The notes under the pieces: model-generated
What the model saw: only the letters and a program-made list of their open reading frames with translations
Database searches by the model: none
Told to the model about the DNA's origin: nothing
NCBI GenBank assembly: GCA_946408995.1
Contig: CAMJUL010000009.1
Location: forward strand, 1-64,000
Length of the DNA stretch: 64,000 bases
Direction of reading: 5' to 3'
DNA from: an uncultured Clostridia bacterium
GTDB taxonomy: Bacteria; Bacillota; Clostridia; Christensenellales; Aristaeellaceae
Translations under genes and position numbers: made by a program
Shown here: positions 1-9,466 of the stretch, in pieces
Numbering within the stretch: position 1 is the stretch's first letter
Layout of the letters: every line of letters begins with the position of its first letter

Positions 1-121
1 CCAAACTAACTTCCATCCTTTTACCACTGTGGAAGTTACTCTGAGAATTTACGTTAATATTACAACGAGAGGCCTTCCCGCAGAAAGCCCCTTGAGGTTT
101 CCGTTCCTTCATGATATCATA

Positions 122-1807
122 ATGCTGTTTCTGCAGGCATTCGACAGCTTTTTTGTGGCATTTCCCGTTTTCTTTCACGCGGATGCACTCAAGAATGTCA
201 ATTCTTTTCCTGGAGGCCTTGCTTTGCGTATTCTGACCCTTGCGCTCCTCCTGTTCGCCGCTTCCTCCCTGATGCTCTTTGGGATTCACGTTTTCCTTAA
301 GGGCGCTTCCCATCTCAAGGTCCATTCAAGGCTCGCCGTTCAGGACGGTTCTTCCGCCCGGGAAAGGCTCTTTTCTTCGGGCATGCTGTCCGGGCTCCTC
401 TGCCCCGGTGTGACCGTCCGGGCATTGTACGCGCTGGAAAGGAGCGGCAGAGGAACGCCGTCTGCCCTTTCCATTTGCACCGCCGGAGCCTGCCTTCCCT
501 TTTGGCTCCCGCTGGCAGCGCTGCTTCCGATGCCTTGCGGCATCCTGTTCACCCTTGTCGGGTTCGCGCTGATCCGGTTTTCCTTTCTGAAGGACCCGGC
601 GGTTTTTGTTGGAAGAATGCTTGCCGGGCTTGGATGCTGCCTGCTTGGATGCGCTTTTTTCCGCCGGTTTGCCCCGGCGGTGTCTTCTGGCTTTTACCCC
701 GAATCCTTCTCCTTTACCGGCGGACTGCTGCCTGTCCTTTTTGCCGCCTGCGCGGCGTTTCTTCTGGACGGGGCGGAGATCCCTTGTGCCGCCGCGGCCC
801 TTCTTGCAAGCGTTGGCCTGCTGTCCCCGCGGCTGTGCTTCCTTGCCGCCGGCGCCTCCATGTTTGGCGCTGCATTCCCGCTGCCTCTTTCCCTTCCCGG
901 TTCCCGCTGCTGGCGGGCAGCCACTGTACGCATGTATGTTTTCCACCGTTTTCTTTGCGCCCTTCTCTTTGTTCTTCCGGCCTTTCTTTTCCCGTTTGGC
1001 GTTTTTCTCCAATCCCCGCCGCGCTATTCCCTTGTCATCGCCGTGCTGATGGCCTTCATCCCCGTCCTCTCCTCCCTGCTTCTTTTCGGGACCGCCTCCT
1101 GGAAAAGAACAAAAGACGGCATGGATCTGCCGCCCAAGTCCCTCCCTGCCGTCCGGGAGATCCCCGTTTTCCTTCCCGGCTTGGGCTTTGCCCTGCTCCA
1201 CAGGGAGTTTACAGACGCTGCCCGGTTTCTTCGCTCCCGTTTGGTCGAAGCGATGAACGGCAGCCTTCCCGCCACAGACGTTACCCCGGACGACGAGCCC
1301 AACGAATCGTTTCAAAGCCGCTGCAGGGGAATGGCCGAAAGCTGTGTCGGCCTGATGCAGCAGTCCCTCTCCCGCAGCGAGGCCGTCGCCTGTTCCCTTT
1401 ATCTTTCCTTCGCATCCGGATTTGAACAGCTTTTGGAGGCCGCAGCCTGTTTGGACCGGGCTCCGGACGCCTCCGGACCGGAACCCGATCCCGATCTTAC
1501 CCGGTCTGAGGCGCCTGTTCCTCGTCCTGTCCCGCTGATGCCCCTGCTTTCCCTCATGGACGACTGCCTGGGCGCCTTGAATGAGATCCGTTTGGGCCAC
1601 CCCTGCGCCGCCGGCCTGTCGGAAAAGGGCAAGGAAATCCTGTCTTCCCTGGAGGAGCAGGCCGCTCCGGAGGCGGACATGGAAACAGCCCCCTTGTTAG
1701 ACAAGCCTGCGCTCCGTCAAACCGCGCTGGTGCTGGTTTCCCTTGCGTCCCGCGTTGAAGGCTCCTCCGCCCTGCTGTCCGGAGGCAACGCGGAATTCCC
1801 CGTCTGA
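122..1807 (+). CDS. Polytopic membrane protein with C-terminal helical domain; possibly a divergent NptA-type Na/Pi cotransporter-like protein lacking the QSS motifs
   Basis: Long ORF (track 29..1807, in-frame ATG at 122); many hydrophobic segments then a ~200 aa helical PhoU-like C-terminal part. Antisense ORFs judged to be shadows. Confidence 0.6.
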   Translation: MLFLQAFDSFFVAFPVFFHADALKNVNSFPGGLALRILTLALLLFAASSLMLFGIHVFLKGASHLKVHSRLAVQDGSSARERLFSSGMLSGLLCPGVTVRALYALERSGRGTPSALSICTAGACLPFWLPLAALLPMPCGILFTLVGFALIRFSFLKDPAVFVGRMLAGLGCCLLGCAFFRRFAPAVSSGFYPESFSFTGGLLPVLFAACAAFLLDGAEIPCAAAALLASVGLLSPRLCFLAAGASMFGAAFPLPLSLPGSRCWRAATVRMYVFHRFLCALLFVLPAFLFPFGVFLQSPPRYSLVIAVLMAFIPVLSSLLLFGTASWKRTKDGMDLPPKSLPAVREIPVFLPGLGFALLHREFTDAARFLRSRLVEAMNGSLPATDVTPDDEPNESFQSRCRGMAESCVGLMQQSLSRSEAVACSLYLSFASGFEQLLEAAACLDRAPDASGPEPDPDLTRSEAPVPRPVPLMPLLSLMDDCLGALNEIRLGHPCAAGLSEKGKEILSSLEEQAAPEADMETAPLLDKPALRQTALVLVSLASRVEGSSALLSGGNAEFPV

Positions 1808-1884
1808 AGGGTTTTCAGGACTGTCCGGCATGACGCCGAAAGCCCTGCCGCTCTATTCTTTCAACTCATGTTCAGGAGGACATC

Positions 1885-3552
1885 ATGCTGACAGACATCG
1901 AAATCGCCCAGGCTGCCCATCCCAAATCCGTGCAGGAAATCGCCCGCGCTGCCGGAATCCGGGACGACCAGTATTCCCCCTACGGACCTTCCCTTGCGAA
2001 AGTGGATGCCGCTTCTGTACTGAAGAGCAGCAAGGAAAACGGAAAACTGATCCTTGTCACCGCCATCACCCCCACACCGGCCGGAGAGGGCAAAACCACC
2101 GTTTCCATCGGACTGGCGGACGCGATGAACCGCATCGGAAACAAGACCATGGCTGCCCTGAGAGAGCCCTCCATGGGGCCAGTCTTTGGCCTCAAGGGCG
2201 GAGCAACGGGCGGCGGATATGCGCAGATCCTGCCCATGGAAGACATCAACCTGCACCTGACCGGAGACATTCACGCGGTCGGTGCGGCGAACAATCTGCT
2301 TGCCGCGATGCTGGACAACCACATTCAGCAGGGAAACGAACTGAACATCGATCCCCGCAGGGTCGTATGGCGCCGCTGTCTGGACATCAACGACCGTCAG
2401 CTGCGGAACATCGTTTCCGGCCTTGGCGGCCCCGCCTCCGGTGTTCCGCGGGAGGATGGCTTTGACATCACGGTCGCCTCTGAGATCATGGCGGTCCTCT
2501 GTCTGGCGGAAGACCTCCCGGACCTAAAGAAACGGCTGGAAAGGATCATCTGCGCGTATACCTATGACGGGACGCCGGTCACCGCCGGCCAGCTTCACGC
2601 AGCCGGCGCCATGGCTGTGATCCTGAAAAACGCGATCCGCCCCAATCTTGTCCAGACCCTGGAAGGAACGCCCGTCCTGGTCCACGGCGGTCCTTTCGCA
2701 AACATCGCCCACGGCTGTTCCTCCCTGATCGCCACCCGCACCGCCCTGAAACTGGCCGATTATACCGTGACGGAAGCCGGCTTCGGCGCGGACCTTGGCG
2801 CGGAGAAATTCCTGGATATCAAATGCCGTCTTGGCGGGCTGAAGCCGGATGCCGTCGTACTGGTCTGCACAGTCCGTGCCCTGAAAATGCATGGCGGCCA
2901 AAAGAAAGAGGACCTGGCGCATCCGGATCTCAACGCTCTGAAAGCCGGCCTCTCCAACGTTCTGCGGCATGCGGACAATCTTCAGTCCGTCTTCCATCTT
3001 CCCTGTGTCGCCGCCATCAACCTGTTCCCGACGGATACCGAAGAGGAGCTTTCCTTCCTTCAGCAGAGCCTTTCCGAGCATGGGGTGGACAGCGCCCGAT
3101 GCCAAGTTTGGGCCAAAGGCGGAGAAGGCGGAGAAGAGCTGGCAAGAAAGGTCACCGCGCTTTGTGAAAAGGAAAACCACTTTACCTACAGCTACGATCT
3201 TTCACTGACGCCGGAGGAGAAAATCGCCTCCATCGTCCACAAGATCTACCGCGGAAAGGAAGTCATTTTTGCCGATAAGGCCCAGAAGCAGCTCAAGGAC
3301 GTCCACAGGCTGGGGCTGGACGGACTGCCCGTCTGTATCTCCAAAACGCCTTACTCCTTCTCCGATGACCCGTCCAAGGGAGGGACCCCGGAGGACTTTA
3401 CCGTTACCGTCCGTGAAGTGCTTATCCGCACCGGCGCCGGATTCCTGGTAGCGCTCACCGGAACGGTGCTGACCATGCCCGGTCTTCCCCGCCATCCCGC
3501 GGCGGAAAAGATCGACATCAGCGACGACGGCGTTGTCTCCGGCCTGTTCTGA
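1885..3552 (+). CDS. fhs: Formate--tetrahydrofolate ligase
   Basis: TPAGEGKTT P-loop, REPSMGPVFGLKGGATGGGYAQ, DIHAVGAANNLLAAMLDNH, TGTVLTMPGLPRHPAAEKID motifs. Confidence 0.97.
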   Translation: MLTDIEIAQAAHPKSVQEIARAAGIRDDQYSPYGPSLAKVDAASVLKSSKENGKLILVTAITPTPAGEGKTTVSIGLADAMNRIGNKTMAALREPSMGPVFGLKGGATGGGYAQILPMEDINLHLTGDIHAVGAANNLLAAMLDNHIQQGNELNIDPRRVVWRRCLDINDRQLRNIVSGLGGPASGVPREDGFDITVASEIMAVLCLAEDLPDLKKRLERIICAYTYDGTPVTAGQLHAAGAMAVILKNAIRPNLVQTLEGTPVLVHGGPFANIAHGCSSLIATRTALKLADYTVTEAGFGADLGAEKFLDIKCRLGGLKPDAVVLVCTVRALKMHGGQKKEDLAHPDLNALKAGLSNVLRHADNLQSVFHLPCVAAINLFPTDTEEELSFLQQSLSEHGVDSARCQVWAKGGEGGEELARKVTALCEKENHFTYSYDLSLTPEEKIASIVHKIYRGKEVIFADKAQKQLKDVHRLGLDGLPVCISKTPYSFSDDPSKGGTPEDFTVTVREVLIRTGAGFLVALTGTVLTMPGLPRHPAAEKIDISDDGVVSGLF

Positions 3553-3588
3553 GGCAGAAAAAGCCAAAGCTGGATTTTCCGAATGAAA

Positions 3589-3620
3589 GGGGCGGCGGAT
3601 CTTTGGATCCGCCGCCCCCT
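3589..3620. terminator. Strong GC hairpin between convergent fhs and the motor operon
   Basis: GGGGCGGCGGATC-TTTG-GATCCGCCGCCCC, 13 bp perfect stem. Confidence 0.75.
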
Positions 3621-3645
3621 TCGTTCGGGCCGTCCTGGAACGCTC

Positions 3646-4647
3646 TCAGTGATCTTCTCCGGAGAGGATGGAATTCAGTTCCCCGATCATTTCCGTATCT
3701 TTCATTCCGAATTTGAATACGACTCTCCGGGAGGCGATCTTGTTTTCCGTCCCGTCCCAGTTCAGGATCGGATCTGCGGAAGAACGGCTGGACACCGTCA
3801 GAAGCTTTTCAAGGAGTGCTTTCTGGCTTGGATTCAGGTTGGGCACCTCCTCGAGGCAGTATTTTGCTACCTTCTTGGCCCGGTCACTGGCATAATCGAT
3901 GTTTCTGGCGTACGTTCCCGTGGTGTCCGCATGGCCTTCGATGACGATTTCAGCCACAAAGCCCTGATACTCGTCGTTCAGAAGCACGTTCAGATACGCC
4001 GGAAGGAAGCTGTTCAGGAAAGCCTTTCCTTCGTCGCTGATTTCCGAACTGGCGGTATCAAACAGGATCGAGCCCTCCAGAACAATGGCCCCGGTGTTGG
4101 GATCGACCGCCGCGTTCAGCCCCGCCCGCCCGAGGGCGTAGGACAGGGTTTGGATGATTTCAGTCCGGACCCCGATCAGCGCGTCTATTTTGGCCTTCTG
4201 CTGCGCAAGCTCCGCTTGCTGGCTTTCTATCAGCAATTGGGACGCAGAAAGCCTGTCCGATTGTTCGTTCAGCGTCAGCTGCAGCGCTTCAAGTTCCCCT
4301 TCCTTCACGGTCAGGGCCGTCTGCGCCGCCTTCAGCTGGTCCTCCTGACGGTCCAATTGGATCTGGATCTGGTGGAGTTCCTCCTCCTTGCCCATGAGGG
4401 TCACGTTAAGAGCCTCCACTTCCTCTTCCCGCTGCGCCAGGACGATGGTCTGTCTTTCCAGCTCCGCCGCCTGCTCGTTCAGCTGTTTGGTTTTGATCTC
4501 CAGCATATTGTAGTACTGATAGACGCTGTAACAGACCGCCAGTACGAAAACCAGCAGCAGAGAGGCCATCATATCCGAGTAGGAGATCCAGTGCGCGCCG
4601 GCGTCCGCCCTGCCCGGCCGGCGTACAGAACGGCGGGCCTTCATCAT
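3646..4647 (-). CDS. ZorB/MotB-like protein: one N-terminal TM with Asp, coiled coil, C-terminal OmpA/MotB peptidoglycan-binding domain
   Basis: WISYSDMMASLLLVFVLAV TM with Asp (D25), ~100 aa coiled coil, then LFDTASSEISDEGKAFLNSFLP...IVIEGHADTTG...ASDRAKKVAKYCLEE (OmpA family). Confidence 0.85.
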   Translation of the reverse strand: MMKARRSVRRPGRADAGAHWISYSDMMASLLLVFVLAVCYSVYQYYNMLEIKTKQLNEQAAELERQTIVLAQREEEVEALNVTLMGKEEELHQIQIQLDRQEDQLKAAQTALTVKEGELEALQLTLNEQSDRLSASQLLIESQQAELAQQKAKIDALIGVRTEIIQTLSYALGRAGLNAAVDPNTGAIVLEGSILFDTASSEISDEGKAFLNSFLPAYLNVLLNDEYQGFVAEIVIEGHADTTGTYARNIDYASDRAKKVAKYCLEEVPNLNPSQKALLEKLLTVSSRSSADPILNWDGTENKIASRRVVFKFGMKDTEMIGELNSILSGEDH

Positions 4648-6137
4648 TCAGCCTGCCCCCTTTGCGCGCCGGAAAGGCCTTTCCCGGCTGGCTGCGCCCC
4701 TTCCGTCCCGTTTTTTTCCTCCGTCCGCCGCATTACGGCCAGGGTTTCATTCAGCAGGCGGTCCGTTTCCCGCAGGGTTTGAGCCAGTTTGTCCATGGAA
4801 GAAGAAAGCAGCGCGCCTCCGTTTTGAGCAAAAGCCGCATAGCTTTCATTAAGCGCCTCGGCGCTCCTTTGCATGGAACTCGATGCCTTCTCCGCCATCT
4901 CCTGCATATACCCTGTCTGCTTCTGGGCCGAATCCATCATCCTGGCCTGGATCTCCACCGCGCCGCGGATCCCGTTTTCCAATTCTGCCTGTTCGTCCCT
5001 GAGGCGGGAAAGCATCCTTTCCTGCTCGTCCGCAGCGGAAATCAGGCCGCTGAGTACCTGTGAGCCATGGCTCAGGAACTCCCCGTCCCGGTCCTGAAGG
5101 GCCTGCAGCTGTCCCAGGAGCTTCTCGAACCCGTTCATCACGTTCTCCGTGGCATTCTGGACGCGTCCCATGTCCCTCATAATGCTGTCCGCGGAGGCCA
5201 TGGTCCTTTGAAGCGCGTCATAGGTTACGGATTGGGATTGATTGATCCCGTTCAGGGTATCCGCCAGACTGACCAGCTGGCCTGAGAGGGACCGGTTCAT
5301 CTGGGCAATGAACTGCTGCGTGATCTGGTTCAGACCTTCTACCTGCGTCTGTGTCTGACCAACGATAAACTGGTTCATGGACTGTGCGACCGGCACCAGG
5401 GAATTCTCCACGGCGCGGGTCATGCTTTCCGTCAGCTTGGCGGCTGTATCCGCCGTGACCCTGCGGAGCATCTGCTCCTGGTCCTCCTGCTGACAGATCA
5501 GCGTTACATTGTCGTCCAGGGGCCGGCTCATGATCAGGCTGTTGAAGGCGTCATGGAAGTCATCGATGGCGTTCACCGCCGATCCGCAAGCAATCCGGTT
5601 CAGAATGTTGAAAGCGATGGAACAGGCCACGCCCACAATGGAGGTGGAAAAAGCGAACGTCATGCCGCCGATCATGGCCGGAATGCTCTCCATCGTCTTG
5701 GAAGCGTCGGAAACATCCAGGCCGCCAAGGCCGTTCATCAGCCCGATAAACGTTCCAAGAATGCCCAGGCTGGTCAATAGGCCCGGGACCACCTCCGCGA
5801 AAGGCGCGTGGCCGACCGCGTAAATGACGCTGTCGTCGTTGACGTAATCCTCAATGTTACAGGACATTCCCCTCGCGTCCAGCTGTTCGGCGTTTTTCAG
5901 GAAACGCTTCCAGCTGTTCTGCATGCTCCTGCCAAGGAAGCCGGATTCCTGCCAGGAAGGTTTGCTGCCCTGGGCCGCAGGGATCTCCAGCTTTCTTGCC
6001 GCTCTGCGCAGCGTGCGCGCGTTGGCCATGACCGGAAATACACATTTGACCAGTCCCAGAAAAAACACGCAGACCATCGCGGAATAAATCAGCACATCCA
6101 GCATGTTTTTCCCGATCCACGCAAGGATTCCCTCCAT
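4644..6137 (-). CDS. ZorA/MotA/ExbB-like proton-channel protein with long C-terminal tail
   Basis: MotA/ExbB signature PGLLTSLGILGTFIGLMNGL ... MTFAFSTSIVGVACSIAFNILNR, then a ~300 aa helical tail; ATGA overlap with the downstream OmpA/MotB gene. Confidence 0.85.
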   Translation of the reverse strand: MEGILAWIGKNMLDVLIYSAMVCVFFLGLVKCVFPVMANARTLRRAARKLEIPAAQGSKPSWQESGFLGRSMQNSWKRFLKNAEQLDARGMSCNIEDYVNDDSVIYAVGHAPFAEVVPGLLTSLGILGTFIGLMNGLGGLDVSDASKTMESIPAMIGGMTFAFSTSIVGVACSIAFNILNRIACGSAVNAIDDFHDAFNSLIMSRPLDDNVTLICQQEDQEQMLRRVTADTAAKLTESMTRAVENSLVPVAQSMNQFIVGQTQTQVEGLNQITQQFIAQMNRSLSGQLVSLADTLNGINQSQSVTYDALQRTMASADSIMRDMGRVQNATENVMNGFEKLLGQLQALQDRDGEFLSHGSQVLSGLISAADEQERMLSRLRDEQAELENGIRGAVEIQARMMDSAQKQTGYMQEMAEKASSSMQRSAEALNESYAAFAQNGGALLSSSMDKLAQTLRETDRLLNETLAVMRRTEEKNGTEGAQPAGKGLSGAQRGQAE

Positions 6138-6236
6138 ACTCGCATCCCTCCTGACGCTTTATTGTAGCCCATTGGATGGTCAAATGCAATCTTTTTCCCC
6201 TTTCCGGGCCAAATTGATACAAGTTCCGTCTTTTCG

Positions 6237-6270
6237 GAGTGCCCCGCCCCAAAGCATCGGGCACTCTTTT
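6237..6270 (+). terminator. Hairpin followed by TTTT, just upstream of the CapA-like gene promoter
   Basis: GAGTGCCC ... GGGCACTC TTTT. Confidence 0.5.
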
Positions 6271-6282
6271 GGTGTCAGACAG

Positions 6283-6311
6283 TTGACTTTTGCGCACTTA
6301 AAAGGTATGAT
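6283..6311 (+). promoter_or_regulatory. Sigma-A-type promoter for the CapA-like gene
   Basis: TTGACT-17 bp-TATGAT, ~30 nt upstream of the ATG at 6341. Confidence 0.7.
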
Positions 6312-6340
6312 TTCAGCATTAACATTGGTGAGGTATTCCT

Positions 6341-7417
6341 ATGCGGCTGTGTAAAGCGACTGCACTGATTCCTGCGTTTCTGTGTCTTTTTTTCTCCTTC
6401 GTCCCCGCCTCGGCGGACAATTCCTTTTCCCTTTCGGAAGAAAAGCAGATCGTTGTCACCTTCGTTGGAGACTGCACCCTCGGCAGTGAGGAAAGGGAAC
6501 GCAAAAACGCTACCTCGCTGGATTCCTATGTGAACAATTACGGCTATGATTACCTGTTTTCCGGTGTGTATGACATCCTTTCCCATGACGATCTGACCGT
6601 AGCCAATCTGGAAGGAGTCTTCTATAATTCCGAATACAACAAAGTCGCCAAAACCTATAATTTCCGCGCCCCTACCGAATTCGCCCAGATCCTGCCCTTG
6701 AGCAGCATCGAGGCGGTTTCCCTTGCCAACAACCATACCGAGGATTACGGCGCGCCCGGGATCCGCTCCACCGTAGCTGCCCTGGACGAGGTGGGCGTTC
6801 CCTGGTTTGGCACCACAGAATATGCCGATGACGTCTTTGTCTATGAAAAGGACGGGATCCGGATCGGTTTTGTTGCCGTTTACGCCACATACTGGTATAA
6901 TCATATCGACCGGCTCAGCGCAGACATCCAGGCGCTGAAGGACCGTGGATGCAATGTACTGGTGGGCGTCATGCACGCTGGCACCGAATACGACTATGCC
7001 CACGACAGCGGGCAGCAAAAACTGGCGGATTTTTTTATCCGCAACGGCTGCTCCGTGGTGATCGGCCATCATCCCCACGTCATTCAGGGTGTGTACGTTT
7101 ACAACGGGGCCACGGTCGTATGGAGTCTTGGCAATTTTGTCTTCGGCGGAAACAAAGCCATGCGCGCGCTGTATACCATGCTGGCCCAATTCACCTTTTC
7201 CTTCGACGGGGACGGTACGTATCTTGGCCATACCCTCAACATCATTCCTGCCCAGTATTCCGGTTTTGCCGATTTCAACAATTACTGCCCCATTCCGGTG
7301 GACGGCGAGGACGCCGACACGGTCATCGGCATGATCCAGCGGGATTCCAATTTTACCCTTAACCCCTATGTAAGCGGGGTTGGTGCCATACAGGAATTTG
7401 TTCCTGCCGAGCCCTGA
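6341..7417 (+). CDS. CapA/PgsA-like poly-gamma-glutamate biosynthesis-type metallophosphatase family protein, secreted
   Basis: Signal peptide; FVGDCTLGSEE, NLEGVF, SLANNHTEDYG, GVMHAGTEY, VIGHHPHVIQG, VWSLGNFVFGG motifs of the CapA fold. Confidence 0.88.
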   Translation: MRLCKATALIPAFLCLFFSFVPASADNSFSLSEEKQIVVTFVGDCTLGSEERERKNATSLDSYVNNYGYDYLFSGVYDILSHDDLTVANLEGVFYNSEYNKVAKTYNFRAPTEFAQILPLSSIEAVSLANNHTEDYGAPGIRSTVAALDEVGVPWFGTTEYADDVFVYEKDGIRIGFVAVYATYWYNHIDRLSADIQALKDRGCNVLVGVMHAGTEYDYAHDSGQQKLADFFIRNGCSVVIGHHPHVIQGVYVYNGATVVWSLGNFVFGGNKAMRALYTMLAQFTFSFDGDGTYLGHTLNIIPAQYSGFADFNNYCPIPVDGEDADTVIGMIQRDSNFTLNPYVSGVGAIQEFVPAEP

Positions 7418-7446
7418 CAAAAGGGCACTCACAAACGAAACGGGGT

Positions 7447-8379
7447 ATGCGTACCATGATGATCAGTTCCGCTCAGTTCATTTCGGACCTGGGTCTGAAA
7501 ACATATACCACCTCTACCCATTCCCAGTGGGATCTGCACTCGGCGGATTTGAACCGCCCGGGTCTTCAGTTCGTTGGCTATTATGAGTATTTCGCCTATG
7601 AGCGTCCGCAGGTGGTCGGACTTGTGGAAATGTCCTATCTGGAATCCCTCTCCGAGGATGTGCTGCACGAACGTCTGGACCGCTTTTTCTCCTACCCCAT
7701 CCCCTGCGTGATCGTATGCCGCGGCATCGTCCCGCCGGACATCATGCTGGAACTGGCGCAAAAGCATGGCGTCAGCGTCCTGGGGACAGACGCGCAGACG
7801 ACCCGGTTCTCGGTTTCCGCCATCAATTATCTCTCCCGCTGCCTTGCCCCCAGGTCCACCCTTCACGGCGTCCTTTTGGATGTGTACGGCGTCGGGGTGC
7901 TGATCACAGGAGAGAGCGGGGTCGGGAAAAGCGAGGCCGCCCTGGAACTGGTCAAGCGCGGCCATCAGCTGGTCGCGGACGACGTTGTGGACGTACGCAA
8001 AGTCAACGACCTGCGCCTGACCGGCGAGGCCCCGGAAACCATCCGCCATTTCATGGAGATCCGCGGCATCGGCATCATTGACATCAAGGCCATGTTCGGC
8101 ATCGGTGCCGTGCTGCTTTCCAAATCCATCGACCTTGTGATCCACCTTGAAAACTGGAATGAAGAAAAAAGCTATGACCGGCTGGGGCTGACCGAGGATT
8201 ACACCACGATCATGGATGTCAAGATCCCGCAGCTGATCCTTCCGGTCCGTCCCGGAAGGAACCTTGCCATTATTATCGAGGTCGCCGCAAGGAATTTCAG
8301 CCTGAAAAAAATGGGCTATTCCGCCGCCAAAGAATTGGATAATCGCCTGAACGAAATGATGGCCGGCATTCAAAAATAA
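7447..8379 (+). CDS. hprK: HPr kinase/phosphorylase
   Basis: P-loop GESGVGKSEAALELVKRGHQLVADD and the C-terminal HprK signature EIRGIGIIDIKAMFG. Confidence 0.96.
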   Translation: MRTMMISSAQFISDLGLKTYTTSTHSQWDLHSADLNRPGLQFVGYYEYFAYERPQVVGLVEMSYLESLSEDVLHERLDRFFSYPIPCVIVCRGIVPPDIMLELAQKHGVSVLGTDAQTTRFSVSAINYLSRCLAPRSTLHGVLLDVYGVGVLITGESGVGKSEAALELVKRGHQLVADDVVDVRKVNDLRLTGEAPETIRHFMEIRGIGIIDIKAMFGIGAVLLSKSIDLVIHLENWNEEKSYDRLGLTEDYTTIMDVKIPQLILPVRPGRNLAIIIEVAARNFSLKKMGYSAAKELDNRLNEMMAGIQK

Positions 8380-8409
8380 TGATAAACATAAATCAGGGAG
8401 GAAAAACGT

Positions 8410-9372
8410 ATGGTATTCGCTGGAATCGATCTTGGAGGGACCTCAATCAAGGCCGGAATTGTAAACGAGGCCGGTAAAATTCTTGCGGAAGCAAGCGCCC
8501 CCACCAATCCCAAACGCCCTTATCAGGAAATGACCCGTGATTTCATCACCTGCGTCATGGATGCCATGAACAAGTCCGATACCAAAATGGAACAGCTCGC
8601 TTCCATCGGGATCGGAATCCCCGGCATTGCCGACCAGGCCACCGGAAAGGTGGTTTTCTGTCCCAATATTGGCTGGAGGGACATCCCCCTCAAGGAAGAA
8701 CTTCAAAAATACATCGACCGTCCGGTATACATTGACAATGACGCCACAGTGGCGGGACTCGCCGAAAGCTACGCGGGCGTATCCAGGAATTGCAGGAGCA
8801 GCGTCTTCCTGACCCTGGGCACGGGCGTCGGCGGCGGCATCATCATCGACGGAAAGCCCTGGAGCGGCGCCCATGGCATCGGAAGCGAATTGGGCCATAT
8901 GACCCTGGTCGCCAACGGGATCCCCTGCAACTGCGGGAACAATGGCTGCATGGAACGGTACTGCAGCGCGACGGCCGTTATCCAAATGGCCAAGCAGGTC
9001 TGCATGACCTATCCCGAAAGCCGCATGGTCTATCTTGCCGGCGGCAGCCCCGACAACCTCAACGCACGGTGCGTCTTTGACGCCGCCAAGGAAGGGGACA
9101 AGCCCGCCCTGATGGTCTTTGAAAAGTATGTGGACTATCTGGCCATGGCCATCAACAATGTTTCCGCCTTCCTGGATCCGGAAATGATCGTCCTCGGAGG
9201 CGGGGTCAGCCATGCGGGTATTTTCCTGCTGGACGCGGTCAGGGCCCGGCTTCCCCGCTACCTGCTTTACAAGTCTTTGCCTTCCGCCCGGGTCGAGCTC
9301 GCCCAGCTTGGCAATGACGCCGGCATCATCGGCGCCGCGTTCCTCGGCATGGCAAACGCCCCCAGGGAATGA
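8410..9372 (+). CDS. glcK: ROK-family glucokinase
   Basis: [44 protein letters not shown] zinc motif, LGGGVS. Confidence 0.9.
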   Translation: MVFAGIDLGGTSIKAGIVNEAGKILAEASAPTNPKRPYQEMTRDFITCVMDAMNKSDTKMEQLASIGIGIPGIADQATGKVVFCPNIGWRDIPLKEELQKYIDRPVYIDNDATVAGLAESYAGVSRNCRSSVFLTLGTGVGGGIIIDGKPWSGAHGIGSELGHMTLVANGIPCNCGNNGCMERYCSATAVIQMAKQVCMTYPESRMVYLAGGSPDNLNARCVFDAAKEGDKPALMVFEKYVDYLAMAINNVSAFLDPEMIVLGGGVSHAGIFLLDAVRARLPRYLLYKSLPSARVELAQLGNDAGIIGAAFLGMANAPRE

Positions 9373-9398
9373 TCCTTCCCTGCGCATCACATACAGCT

Positions 9399-9440
9399 GT
9401 TCCGTTCTCCGGTTTCCGGCCGGATGCCGGAGAACGGAAC
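9399..9440 (+). promoter_or_regulatory. Long perfect stem-loop in the asnS 5' leader
   Basis: GTTCCGTTCTCCGG / CCGGAGAACGGAAC, 14 bp stem, 14 nt loop, ending 26 nt before the ATG; no T-tract. Confidence 0.6.
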
Positions 9441-9466
9441 GGCCTGAAAAAGGAGAGAGTAGTCCT

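Noticed and set aside
326-1600. Antisense 424 aa ORF inside the first membrane protein gene
   Set aside because: Low-complexity K/G/R-rich translation typical of a high-GC shadow ORF; the sense strand has coherent membrane-protein structure.
3583-4782. Long plus-strand ORF over the OmpA/MotB-like gene
   Set aside because: Antisense shadow; the minus strand shows clear TM, coiled-coil and OmpA features.
3646-6137. Flagellar motAB assignment
   Set aside because: No flagellar genes nearby; the long ZorA-like tail and long MotB coiled coil are atypical for flagellar stators.
6275-7432. Antisense 385 aa ORF over the CapA-like gene
   Set aside because: Shadow ORF; the plus strand carries promoter, signal peptide and family motifs.
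8443-9390. Antisense 315 aa ORF over glcK
   Set aside because: Shadow of a ROK kinase with intact motifs on the plus strand.
9373-9466. Possible T-box leader upstream of asnS
   Set aside because: Too short and lacks a T-box consensus; only a simple stem-loop is present.
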